DNA from: Planctomycetaceae bacterium
Lineage (GTDB): Bacteria > Planctomycetota > Planctomycetia > Pirellulales > Thermoguttaceae
Length of the DNA: 14,215 bases
Direction of reading: 5' to 3'
Assembly (NCBI GenBank): GCA_031256755.1
Contig: JAIRPZ010000240.1
Location: 1-14,215 of the forward strand
Shown: positions 1 to 7,253 of the stretch, one piece after another
Numbering within the stretch: position 1 is the first letter of the stretch
Layout of the letters: the number at the start of each line of letters is the position of its first letter
The notes under the pieces: model-generated
The model's database searches: none
What the model was told of the DNA's origin: nothing
What the model saw: the letters and a program-made list of their open reading frames with translations, nothing else
Program-made: the position numbers and the translations under genes

Positions 1-52
1 GTAAAACATACGCTTTGCCGTATTCCCGCCTCTAACCTTACATGATAAAACG

Positions 53-997
53 ATGAAAACAACCGCTTATTCTTTCTGTTTCCTTGTACTGCTCTCTTTT
101 TCCCCTTTTACCTTGTTCACTGCGGCGGATGACCATGGACATTCCGCCGGCATAACACCGGACGAAGCCCTCAAACGTCTTCAGGAAGGCAATGAGCGGT
201 TCGCTGCCGGAAAAGCCGAGCATCCGAACTGTCAGCCCGACCGTGTCAAAGAGACCGCCGAACATGGACAACATCCCGTTGCAACAATTTTGGCGTGCAG
301 CGATTCCCGTGTACCGCTTGAAGTCGTGTTCGACCAAGGTGTCGGCGATATTTTTGCAATTAAAGTCGCCGGCAATGTCAGCGGTGCTTCTCAACTCGGT
401 TCCATTGAATACGGCGTAGCCCATACCGGAACGGCTCTGGTCGTTGTGCTGGGACATACCAAGTGCGGCGCAGTAACAGCGGCTTGTACCGACGGCGGTC
501 ACGAAGGGAGTGTTGAATCGCTGATGCAGTCCATCGCGCCTGCGGTCAAACGGATTCAGGCATCGACCGGAAAAACCGGCAAAGAAGCCATTGAGCCGGT
601 CTGTTTAGCCAATATCTATTATCAAATCGAAGCCCTGTTTGCCGGCAGCGAAATCCTTCGGGAAGCGGTCAAATCGGGCAAAGTTAAAGTTGTCGGGGCG
701 GTTTATGACGTTGAAACCGGTAAAGCCGAATTTTACGGACCTCATCCGAAAACGGACGATTTGCTGAACGGGAAAACCGTTTCCGGCATTGAACCGCAGT
801 CGGCGGAACCCGTTGCGGCTGCCGTAACGCCGGAAGTATTGGCAAAGTCCATCGGCTTGGGGACAGGTATTTCCGTACCGGCACCGGCAGGCGAAAAAAC
901 AACGGTCAAAACCGTGATCAGTGTCCGTTATCCGGCAGCCCGTCCCGGCTCTTTCCGCGACTTTATGCAGAAAAAAGGTTCCTTTATGGGACGGTAG
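53..997 (+). CDS. Exported beta-class carbonic anhydrase
   Basis: A 314-residue protein of the beta-carbonic anhydrase family, which interconverts CO2 and bicarbonate with a catalytic zinc. The zinc site is visible: Cys82 and Asp84-Arg86 in the ACSDSR motif, then His135 and Cys138 in GHTKCGA. The first ~25 residues form a signal peptide (hydrophobic run followed by TAA/DD), so the enzyme probably acts in the periplasm rather than the cytoplasm. The catalytic domain covers about residues 33-235. A C-terminal tail of roughly 80 residues, rich in Pro, Ala and Val and ending in a basic stretch, goes beyond the usual ~200-230 residue core and is of unknown role. No clear Shine-Dalgarno precedes the ATG. 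The next gene, a transporter, starts 200 bases downstream on the same strand. Family assignment is firm; the periplasmic location is inferred from the signal peptide. Confidence 0.93.
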   Translation: MKTTAYSFCFLVLLSFSPFTLFTAADDHGHSAGITPDEALKRLQEGNERFAAGKAEHPNCQPDRVKETAEHGQHPVATILACSDSRVPLEVVFDQGVGDIFAIKVAGNVSGASQLGSIEYGVAHTGTALVVVLGHTKCGAVTAACTDGGHEGSVESLMQSIAPAVKRIQASTGKTGKEAIEPVCLANIYYQIEALFAGSEILREAVKSGKVKVVGAVYDVETGKAEFYGPHPKTDDLLNGKTVSGIEPQSAEPVAAAVTPEVLAKSIGLGTGISVPAPAGEKTTVKTVISVRYPAARPGSFRDFMQKKGSFMGR

Positions 998-1134
998 AAA
1001 AAGAGATTCGGCTGCGGATTGTTCGGCACGCCGGTTGTTCCGCGATGTTTCGTGTGTACCGGCGGGCGAAGTTGTTTCGGCGATTGCCGCAGCCTTATTG
1101 CTTTTCTTTTTTCTTCCGCTACAATGCCGCATCT

Positions 1135-1150
1135 GCACACGGGCGTGTGC
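1135..1150 (+). other. Hairpin in the carbonic anhydrase/transporter gap
   Basis: GCACAC-GGGC-GTGTGC forms a perfect 6-bp stem with a 4-base loop. An outer GCCGC/GCGGC pairing (1126-1130 with 1149-1153) can extend it if an internal bulge is allowed. No U-run follows, so it is not a standard terminator. It lies about 48 bases before the transporter start and could sit in its leader. The rest of the 200-base gap (998-1197) shows no gene. Confidence 0.3.
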
Positions 1151-1197
1151 GGCGTTAACCTCCGGTTTTGATTGTATAACCTCTTCCCCCTGACACA

Positions 1198-2745
1198 ATG
1201 ACGACGGACAAACTGACACAAGAAAAGGAACTCCTTCAGGACATTGCCAAACGACCGCCGCTCCGTAAAGCATTGGGCTACATTAAATTGACCGGTCCCG
1301 GTTTGCTCCAAAGTGCTATGACACTCGGTGCGGGAAGTGCGGCTGCTTCGGTCGTTGCCGGTGCTTCTTTCGGATACAAACTTCTTTGGGTGCAGCCCGT
1401 TGCCATTTTTCTCGGAATCCTGATGTTTGCCGCTGTCTCCAATGTCGTTCTTTCTAAACCGAAAGACCGCCCCTACTGGAGTTTCATGCGGGAAATGAAT
1501 AACATCTGCCAGCCGTTTATTCTTTTTGTGTTTCTCTGGGCTGTCGGCACAATTACGGCTTCTATCATCTGGCATTTTCCGCAGTACGGTCTTGCTGCCG
1601 GTGCTGCCCGAAGCGTGGTGCAGCAATTTGTACCGGATATTCAACTCACGACCGGCAAAAAAATCGATCAGCGTCTTTTTTACTGGGCGGGTCCCGTTGT
1701 CAAAAACGAAAAGGGGGAAACTGCTCAAATTGACGAATACACCGGTGCGGGATTTGCGGTCAGTGCCGCTGCCGGTGCCGTCATTCTGCTCATTAACATC
1801 ATTGCCGTTTTCAGTTACGGACGCGGCGGAGTCGGCATCAAAATCTACGAATGGTTTCTTCGCTGCATGATTGCCCTGACCTTTCTGACCTTCCTGCTGG
1901 TGATTCTTGTCAACTTTCGGGAAATTCAGTGGCTTGAAATGCTCAAGGGTTTTATCGGCTGGTACGGAATTCCTTCCAATGACAATCCTGCGGAATATGC
2001 CAAAACGATCACGGTTGTTCTTGGGATGATCGGGGCAACGGTCGGCATCAATATGACCTTCCTCTATCCGTATTCGCTGCTGAAAAAGGGCTGGGGCGAA
2101 GAACACAAGACGCTTGCCAAATGGGATTTGGTGATGACGATGTTTATTCCTGTTTCTGTCGTGACTTCGCTGATTATGCTCGGCATGACGGTTTCCGGCA
2201 TTTATCAGGGAGAGGATATTGTGAACAGCACGATTAGCCCGCTGGCGGCTGCGGCAGCACTTCACAGCGACGGATTCATTTCGGAAAAACTGGCAACGGC
2301 GATATTCTGCGGCGGATTATTCGGAATGACATGCGGGGCGGTTAGTGCGCACATGACATGCTGCGGTTTTACATGGTGCGAGATGCTTGGTTTGGAACAA
2401 ACGAAGTGGCGGTTCCGGCTTTTTGCATTAACACCTTGTATTGGAGTGTTTGGTGTGATTGTTCCGCTGCCGTTTTGGTTTCCGGTGGCGGCTTCAGCCA
2501 TTTGCCTCACGATGCTGCCGATTGCGTATTTCCTGTTTTTTATGTTGAGCAACAACCGGTATTACATCGGCGATGCGGTGAACTGTATTGCCGGTAAGGG
2601 AATCGGACGCTGGATTTTCAACTTGTTCCTGATTATTGCACTTTTAATGGCAACGGCAGGCGCGTGTGTCAAACTGAAAAGCAGCGTGTACGACAAGATA
2701 TTCCCGCCGCAGCCGAAAACGGCGGCAGCGGAAAAAGCAAGTTAA
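1198..2745 (+). CDS. NRAMP-like membrane transporter with altered metal site
   Basis: A 515-residue polytopic membrane protein with about 11 hydrophobic segments, related to the NRAMP (Mn2+/Fe2+ : H+ symport) superfamily. The first transmembrane segment carries GPGLLQSAMTLGAG where canonical NRAMPs have the metal-binding DPGN. The segment that should carry the MPH motif reads GATVGINMTFLYPYSLL, so the Met and His ligands are also missing. Family membership is therefore likely, but divalent-metal transport by the classical mechanism is doubtful and the substrate is unknown. A hydrophilic insert near residues 150-175 probably lies outside the membrane. The C-terminus ends in a short Lys/Ala-rich tail. 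No strong ribosome binding site precedes the ATG. The gene shares a strand with the carbonic anhydrase 200 bases upstream, so cotranscription is possible but not shown. Confidence 0.8.
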   Translation: MTTDKLTQEKELLQDIAKRPPLRKALGYIKLTGPGLLQSAMTLGAGSAAASVVAGASFGYKLLWVQPVAIFLGILMFAAVSNVVLSKPKDRPYWSFMREMNNICQPFILFVFLWAVGTITASIIWHFPQYGLAAGAARSVVQQFVPDIQLTTGKKIDQRLFYWAGPVVKNEKGETAQIDEYTGAGFAVSAAAGAVILLINIIAVFSYGRGGVGIKIYEWFLRCMIALTFLTFLLVILVNFREIQWLEMLKGFIGWYGIPSNDNPAEYAKTITVVLGMIGATVGINMTFLYPYSLLKKGWGEEHKTLAKWDLVMTMFIPVSVVTSLIMLGMTVSGIYQGEDIVNSTISPLAAAAALHSDGFISEKLATAIFCGGLFGMTCGAVSAHMTCCGFTWCEMLGLEQTKWRFRLFALTPCIGVFGVIVPLPFWFPVAASAICLTMLPIAYFLFFMLSNNRYYIGDAVNCIAGKGIGRWIFNLFLIIALLMATAGACVKLKSSVYDKIFPPQPKTAAAEKAS

Positions 2746-2781
2746 TCAAGCCGGTTGAATAAACGAAATCCGGTCCGGCAA

Positions 2782-2952
2782 TCAGAGCGAAATGGACTTG
2801 TTGGGACAAACGTCCACGCATGCGCCGCATTCGGCACAAGTGCCTTCATCGACAGCGGCTTTTTCGCCTTCAATGGAAATTGCATCGAGCGGACAGGACG
2901 AAACACATTCTCCGCAGCCGACGCAGGTATTTTTATCAATTTTCGCAGCCAT
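2782..2952 (-). CDS. Small 2[4Fe-4S] ferredoxin
   Basis: A 56-residue bacterial-type ferredoxin, a soluble cytoplasmic low-potential electron carrier. Two cysteine motifs are present: C10-x2-C13-x2-C16-x3-C20-P and C39-x2-C42-x2-C45-x3-C49-P. Together these bind two [4Fe-4S] clusters, with the last Cys of each motif normally completing the other cluster. Length and spacing match clostridial-type ferredoxins. A good ribosome binding site (AAGGAG) precedes two consecutive ATG codons; the second (2952) has the better 7-base spacing and was chosen, and the first would add one Met (2955). The gene converges on the transporter, ending 36 bases from its stop, and diverges from the EpmA homologue. 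No oxidoreductase partner lies in the window. A longer overlapping minus-strand reading frame at 2742-2939 is a shadow of this gene. Confidence 0.92.
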   Translation of the reverse strand: MAAKIDKNTCVGCGECVSSCPLDAISIEGEKAAVDEGTCAECGACVDVCPNKSISL

Positions 2953-2998
2953 CATTATTCTCCTTGTTTTTTAACGGATTGTTTGTATATTTATCGGA

Positions 2999-3018
2999 AA
3001 CGGCGGGCTTCCGCCGTT
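2999..3018. other. Perfect hairpin in the ferredoxin/epmA divergent region
   Basis: AACGGCGG-GCTT-CCGCCGTT is a perfect 8-bp inverted repeat with a 4-base loop, 46 bases upstream of the ferredoxin start. Neither strand has a convincing U-run after it, so a terminator role is weak. It could be a structured leader of the ferredoxin mRNA or a protein-binding site. Confidence 0.5.
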
Positions 3019-3026
3019 AGGAAAAA

Positions 3027-3042
3027 TGCAAATGAATTTGCA
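3027..3042. promoter_or_regulatory. Palindrome, possible operator between ferredoxin and epmA
   Basis: TGCAAAT-GA-ATTTGCA is a 16-bp perfect palindrome with 7-bp arms. It lies in the 179-base divergent region, 8 bases from the 2999-3018 hairpin. The TTGCAA at its right half could serve as a -35 for epmA, but no clean -10 follows at the right distance. The position between two divergent genes fits a shared regulator site. The regulator is unknown. Confidence 0.35.
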
Positions 3043-3131
3043 AAAAGGAATTGTACAAAATTTATTCTCATCGTCAAGCGGGAGACCATGCTTTGGACAA
3101 GTCCCGTGAGCATCTCCGGTAACAAAACGAT

Positions 3132-4091
3132 ATGCAGACATTCAAAAAGGAAAATCTTGTTTTCCGTTCCGCCGTTCTTCAGAAAATCCGGCAGTTTTTT
3201 TATGACCGGTCATTCTGTGAAGTCCAAACACCGATCCTTTCCGCCGACACCGTTATTGACCGCTGCATCGAACCGATTTCCGTTACAGAAAGTACGCTGC
3301 CCGCAAATCATCACGGAACCAAAACCTATTATCTGCAAACTTCGCCGGAAGCCGCCATGAAACGGCTGCTCGCCGGAGGAATGGATGCCGTTTTTCAAAT
3401 CGCGCCCGTTTTCCGCAGCGGCGACCGCGGACAACGGCACAATCCCGAATTTACCATGCTCGAATGGTACCGAACCGGTGATGATTATCAAACCGGTATG
3501 AACCTGCTTGCCGAACTTGTTCAATCATTATTGCCCGGACAAAAAATCGGATTTCAGACATTCCGCGATATTTTTGCAACAAAAACCGGCTTGAATCCGC
3601 ACCGGACTTCTGTACCGGAACTGCGTGCCGCCGCTGAAAAATCAGGGATCAGCATTCCTGACTCCTACCGGTCGGAACCGGCAGACGCATGGATCGATCT
3701 GCTGTTTGCGGAATGCATTCAGCCCGGTTTGGAAGCGGTGATCGTTTTCGATTATCCTGCTTCTCAATCCCAGTTAGCCCAAGTGCGGCAGGAAAACGGT
3801 ACGGCGGTGAGCGAGCGGTTTGAACTGTTTTTGAACGGTCTCGAAATTGCTAACGGCTATCACGAACTTTGCGATGCGGACGAACTGCGGCGGCGGTTTC
3901 AGGAAAACAACCGCTGCCGGATTTTGTCAGGACGGCAGCCGCTGCCGGAAAAAAACCGGCTTTTAACGGCAATGGAAAGAGGACTGCCGCCTTGCAGCGG
4001 CTCCGCACTCGGCATCGACCGCCTGCTCATGGTGATGCTTCAAGCCGGAACCATTGACGAAGTGATGACATTTCCGGTGGAGACGGCTTGA
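3132..4091 (+). CDS. epmA: EF-P lysine lysyltransferase-type LysRS paralogue (EpmA/GenX/PoxA)
   Basis: A 319-residue class II lysyl-tRNA-synthetase catalytic domain without the N-terminal anticodon-binding domain, matching EpmA (about 325 residues in E. coli). EpmA activates (R)-beta-lysine with ATP and attaches it to a conserved Lys of elongation factor P, which helps ribosomes pass polyproline stretches. Motif 2 is seen as FRSGDRGQRHNPEFTMLEWYR (about residues 95-115) and motif 3 as the GSALGIDRLL segment near residue 300. Further conserved pieces are TSPEAAMKRLLAGG and ANGYHEL. An in-frame stop directly upstream (3120-3122) confines the start to this ATG, although no strong Shine-Dalgarno is seen. 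Neither efp nor epmB is in the window, so the partner enzymes must be elsewhere. A different lysylation target cannot be excluded from sequence alone. Confidence 0.88.
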   Translation: MQTFKKENLVFRSAVLQKIRQFFYDRSFCEVQTPILSADTVIDRCIEPISVTESTLPANHHGTKTYYLQTSPEAAMKRLLAGGMDAVFQIAPVFRSGDRGQRHNPEFTMLEWYRTGDDYQTGMNLLAELVQSLLPGQKIGFQTFRDIFATKTGLNPHRTSVPELRAAAEKSGISIPDSYRSEPADAWIDLLFAECIQPGLEAVIVFDYPASQSQLAQVRQENGTAVSERFELFLNGLEIANGYHELCDADELRRRFQENNRCRILSGRQPLPEKNRLLTAMERGLPPCSGSALGIDRLLMVMLQAGTIDEVMTFPVETA

Positions 4092-4099
4092 AACACGGC

Positions 4100-4585
4100 T
4101 TAATGAGGCAAAATGTTTTCGGGCGGTCTCTTTTCGGGCAATGTCTCATCAATTTTTGTCCGCAGGAGAAACCGGGTTAAGCCGTTGGATTGACACATTT
4201 CGATCACCTCAAGCACCGTTTTGGAGGGAGTTCGGGCATCGGCACGGATAATGACGGTTATCTTTTCTTTCGGCACATTCATATATTGCAGCAGCCGGAT
4301 TTGGCGGTCGACCGGTTTCGGCAATTCTGCAAGAGAATACTCTGTTCCGTTATAGACGACATTTCCTTCGGCGAGGATGTGCAGAGTCATCGGTTCGGTC
4401 GGCGGCATTTCCGGCGGCTGGGCGGTTTCGCTGACCGGCAGTTTAATCCGTTCATTTTGGTCGGCAGCCGTAAAATTGATCACCAGCAAAAAAAACGCAA
4501 CGAGCAGAAACACGACATCAATCATGGACGTTAAATCCCACTCTGCCGTTTTTAATCGGGAATGTAAAGAAGAACGCGGCGGCAT
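4100..4585 (-). CDS. exbD: ExbD/TolR-family biopolymer transport protein
   Basis: A 161-residue inner-membrane protein of the ExbD/TolR family, which works with ExbB/TolQ to harness proton motive force for outer-membrane processes. It has a short cytoplasmic N-terminus, one transmembrane helix at about residues 19-39 and a periplasmic domain. The helix carries the essential proton-path aspartate at position 23 (TSMIDVVFLL), as in ExbD and TolR. The periplasmic part ends with the typical RADARTPSKTVLEVIEMC and GLTRFLLRT pieces. There is no exbB or tonB beside it: the gene stands alone between convergent epmA (8 bases between the stops) and the divergent chemoreceptor. An upstream in-frame stop fixes the ATG. 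ExbD and TolR cannot be separated from sequence alone, and planctomycetes often carry several ExbD copies. Confidence 0.88.
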   Translation of the reverse strand: MPPRSSLHSRLKTAEWDLTSMIDVVFLLVAFFLLVINFTAADQNERIKLPVSETAQPPEMPPTEPMTLHILAEGNVVYNGTEYSLAELPKPVDRQIRLLQYMNVPKEKITVIIRADARTPSKTVLEVIEMCQSNGLTRFLLRTKIDETLPEKRPPENILPH

Positions 4586-4655
4586 ATCGGTTCAAGGTAC
4601 GTTTGAAAAATAAGGGGTACGGACGAAATCATTAGGCGAATATCATCGGGTAAGC

Positions 4656-4661
4656 ATTATA
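4656..4661 (-). promoter_or_regulatory. Possible -10 element for exbD
   Basis: A perfect TATAAT on the minus strand lies about 70 bases upstream of the exbD start and would give a leader of about 64 bases. No convincing -35 is seen 16-18 bases upstream, so the call is weak. The rest of the 251-base exbD/chemoreceptor gap holds only the chemoreceptor promoter. Confidence 0.25.
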
Positions 4662-4769
4662 ACGGTTTTTCGGTTCCGGCGGACGGGTGATCGGCAAAAT
4701 CAAGGACTGTCTCTATGCTGTCCGCTATTCCTTGCTCCCGCACTTTGGACAACCCCCTAAACACTCCGC

Positions 4770-4798
4770 TTGAAAATAAACAATCACTCCTGTAAAAT
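4770..4798 (+). promoter_or_regulatory. Sigma70-like promoter of the chemoreceptor gene
   Basis: TTGAAA (4770-4775), a 17-base spacer and TAAAAT (4793-4798) form a near-consensus housekeeping promoter. Transcription would start near 4805, giving a leader of about 30 bases with an AGGAG ribosome binding site 7 bases before the ATG at 4837. Many chemoreceptor genes use flagellar sigma factors, but no such motif was recognised here. Confidence 0.6.
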
Positions 4799-4836
4799 AA
4801 GCAGAAACCACCTATACCAACATTCAGGAGATAAAA

Positions 4837-7128
4837 ATGTCTAATTTCAAACTCTCAACACAACTTGTTCTCATTCTTTCGGTCATGACGCTTTTGGTCA
4901 GCGTCTTTTACTTCGGTCTTATTTTTTACAGTCAGCGGACAACCGGAAGCGTCTTCGACAACAGTATGGCCGCCGCCGTTGCCGCCCTCGAAACCGCTAA
5001 AAATAAACTGGAAAAAGACCTCGGCGATAATATCGGCGAAGTCAATAAGGACGTACAGTCCTCCGTCCAGTCGCTCAGCCGCAACGTGATGGCAAACCTT
5101 GCCCGGCAAGTCGCCGCCGAAGTCGCATTAAGCGTCGAAGGAACCATCGGGCAAACAACAAGTATCGCCGATACCTTCAAAACCTATATGGAAGACACCC
5201 CGAAGGAAAAATATGACCGGCAATTCATTCTGAATCTTATCGACGGCGTTGCCGAAAAACCGGAATGCAGCGGAGCCGGTCTCTGTTTTGAACCCAACGC
5301 CTTTGACGGAAAAGACGAACAATTCAAAGGCAAAACCGAAATGGGCTGCGATGCCAAGGGACGCTTTATTCCCTGGGGATACAGAAATAAAGACGGGAAA
5401 GTTGCCGTCGAACCGCTTGAAGAACCGGATACGTCCGACTACTATACCGTCGCCAGAGATACAAAGCAAATCTACATTACGCCTCCTTATCTTTATAACG
5501 GTATCGTGATGATTACCGTTTCGGTGCCGTTTCTGAACGGCGATAAGCTGCTGGGAGTGACAACGACGGATTTGGCGGTGAGCCGCATCGAAAATATTCT
5601 CCGGCAATACAAACCCTTCGGCAGCGGTTTCGCCTTTCTGGTGGACGAAGCGGGTGTTATCGTTTGGCATCCGAACAAAGATTATGTTCTGAAAAACCTG
5701 AAAGACATTCCCGGACGCGCACAACTGCTTGAATGTGTCAAAAATGACAAATTCGACCAGATGACGATTACCGACCCGCCGACAGGAAAAGCCATGTTTC
5801 AGACCTACGTTCCCGTCCGGTTCAGCGGATGCAAAAACTCATGGGGCGTTATCATCAGTGCCAATGTCGAAGATTATATGAATGCGGCCGAAGAAACCGG
5901 CGGAAAACTGACAACGCTCCGCAACGCCATCAACAGTCATATTAACAATCTGGTTACGGATATTGAAAAAGCGGACAAAGAAACCGACAGCAAAATGGGA
6001 AAAAACAATACCGAAATGATGACGCTCGTTGCCGGAGTGTCGCTCGGCATCATTCTGCTGTCGGTGGGAGTGGCGTTTGTTGTCGGCAGGTCTTTTGCGG
6101 CACCGATTGTCCGCAGCGTTGCCGTACTGCGGAGCATTGCCGGTGAAGGCGACTTGTCGGAAGAAGTGCCGGCGAAAATTCTTGCGCGCGGCGATGAAAT
6201 CGGCGAAGTCGGACGGGGCATTAAACAGATTCTTGACGATTACCGGACGATAGGCGACCGCTTGCAGCGGCTTGCCGGCGGCGACTGGACAGAGACCATT
6301 CAGAGTAAAGGCCCCCATGATTTGCTGAATCAGCACTTTGCCGCAATGTATGAACAGGTCAATAAAACGCTTCGGGAAATCAGCGAGAAAGTGATGCAGG
6401 TCAACAGCGGTTCGGGGGAAGTGGCCTCTGCATCGGAATCGCTGTCCGGCGGGGCGCAGGAATCGGCGGCAAGTTTGGAAGAAATATCCGCTTCGATGAA
6501 CGAAATCAGCAGCCAGACGAAAGTGAATGCGGCGAGTGCCGGTTCGGCGAAAGAATTGGCGCAAAAAGCATCGCAGGCGGCTTCGGAAGGACAGAACGCC
6601 ATGCAGCAGATGAATACGGCGATGAATCAAATCACGAAGAACTCGGATGAAATTCAGCGTGTCATCAAAGTCATTGATGATATTGCGTTCCAGACGAATT
6701 TGCTGGCGTTGAATGCGGCGGTGGAAGCGGCTCGTGCCGGCGCACACGGCAAGGGGTTTGCTGTTGTTGCGGAAGAGGTTCGGAATCTTGCGGCGCGGAG
6801 TGCGAAAGCGGCGAAGGAAACGACTGATTTAATCAACACGAGCGGTCAGGAAATCAAGCGGGGCGGCGACACGGCGGTGCATACGTCAAACGTGCTGAAC
6901 ACGATAGTGGAACAGATTAAGCAGACGACGGATTTGATTGCGGAAATTGCGGCGGCAAGCAGTGAACAGGCGGAGGGAGTCAATCAGGTAACGGTGGGAT
7001 TGCAGCAGATTGATTCGGTGATTCAGCAGAACACGGCGGCGGCGGAAGAATCGGCGAGTGCGGCGGGCGAAATGAAAGCCACCGCTGCCGGCTTGCAGCA
7101 AATCGTCTCGCAATTCAAGTTGCGTTAG
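4837..7128 (+). CDS. Methyl-accepting chemotaxis protein with dCache sensor
   Basis: A 763-residue transmembrane chemoreceptor that relays ligand binding to CheA/CheW. The first transmembrane helix spans about residues 8-30. A periplasmic sensor of about 360 residues follows, with features of a double Cache (dCache_1) fold: GRFIPWGYRNKDGKVAVEPL, DYYTVAR and the GVTTTDL and GFAFLVDEAGVIVWHPN segments. The second helix is at about 394-417, then a HAMP linker to about 475 and a long coiled-coil signalling domain. The kinase-contact tip reads IDDIAFQTNLLALNAAVEAARAG (about 613-635). Gln/Glu-rich methylation regions flank it. The protein ends VSQFKLR, with no CheR-tethering pentapeptide. A strong ribosome binding site (AGGAG) supports the start. 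No che genes are nearby, so this is an orphan receptor; its ligand cannot be read from sequence. Confidence 0.95.
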   Translation: MSNFKLSTQLVLILSVMTLLVSVFYFGLIFYSQRTTGSVFDNSMAAAVAALETAKNKLEKDLGDNIGEVNKDVQSSVQSLSRNVMANLARQVAAEVALSVEGTIGQTTSIADTFKTYMEDTPKEKYDRQFILNLIDGVAEKPECSGAGLCFEPNAFDGKDEQFKGKTEMGCDAKGRFIPWGYRNKDGKVAVEPLEEPDTSDYYTVARDTKQIYITPPYLYNGIVMITVSVPFLNGDKLLGVTTTDLAVSRIENILRQYKPFGSGFAFLVDEAGVIVWHPNKDYVLKNLKDIPGRAQLLECVKNDKFDQMTITDPPTGKAMFQTYVPVRFSGCKNSWGVIISANVEDYMNAAEETGGKLTTLRNAINSHINNLVTDIEKADKETDSKMGKNNTEMMTLVAGVSLGIILLSVGVAFVVGRSFAAPIVRSVAVLRSIAGEGDLSEEVPAKILARGDEIGEVGRGIKQILDDYRTIGDRLQRLAGGDWTETIQSKGPHDLLNQHFAAMYEQVNKTLREISEKVMQVNSGSGEVASASESLSGGAQESAASLEEISASMNEISSQTKVNAASAGSAKELAQKASQAASEGQNAMQQMNTAMNQITKNSDEIQRVIKVIDDIAFQTNLLALNAAVEAARAGAHGKGFAVVAEEVRNLAARSAKAAKETTDLINTSGQEIKRGGDTAVHTSNVLNTIVEQIKQTTDLIAEIAAASSEQAEGVNQVTVGLQQIDSVIQQNTAAAEESASAAGEMKATAAGLQQIVSQFKLR

Positions 7129-7140
7129 TGTAACGAAAAC

Positions 7141-7184
7141 GCCGTCATCCTTGCTGCGGGTAAAACAAGGAGCGGCTATTTTTT
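7141..7184 (+). terminator. Probable rho-independent terminator of the chemoreceptor gene
   Basis: GCCG (7141-7144) pairs with CGGC (7173-7176) and CCTTG (7149-7153) with CAAGG (7166-7170), separated by a small internal loop and closed by a 12-base loop. TATTTTTT follows directly. It begins 13 bases after the stop codon, the usual place for an intrinsic terminator, but the imperfect stem lowers confidence. Confidence 0.5.
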
Positions 7185-7200
7185 CAGGCGGCAAAACCTG

Positions 7201-7228
7201 TATAATCTTTGTTCAATCTATTGAACAA
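7201..7228 (+). promoter_or_regulatory. -10 box followed by a 20-bp palindromic operator
   Basis: A perfect TATAAT at 7201-7206 is followed three bases later by TTGTTCAAT-CT-ATTGAACAA (7209-7228), a perfect inverted repeat with 9-bp arms. The palindrome would cover the transcription start, the usual position of a repressor operator. The -35 region is poor (only a T-rich run near 7179-7184). The gene at 7254, and possibly those after it, would be the target. The sequence is a generic winged-helix or HTH type dyad; no regulator gene in the window explains it. Confidence 0.45.
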
Positions 7229-7253
7229 TCAATGATACAGGCAAACAAATATC

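Noticed and set aside
928..2265. A long minus-strand open frame of 445 codons.
   Set aside because: It is antisense to the carbonic anhydrase end and to the transporter. Its predicted protein is rich in Arg, His and Asn, as shadows of GC-biased genes are, and it matches no family.
2742..2939. A 65-codon minus-strand frame over the ferredoxin.
   Set aside because: It lies in a different frame from the two-cluster ferredoxin, whose cysteine motifs and ribosome binding site are unmistakable.
5839..6747. A minus-strand open frame of 302 codons inside the chemoreceptor gene.
   Set aside because: Antisense shadow of a clearly coding chemoreceptor, with low-complexity Arg/Phe/His-rich composition and no start signal.
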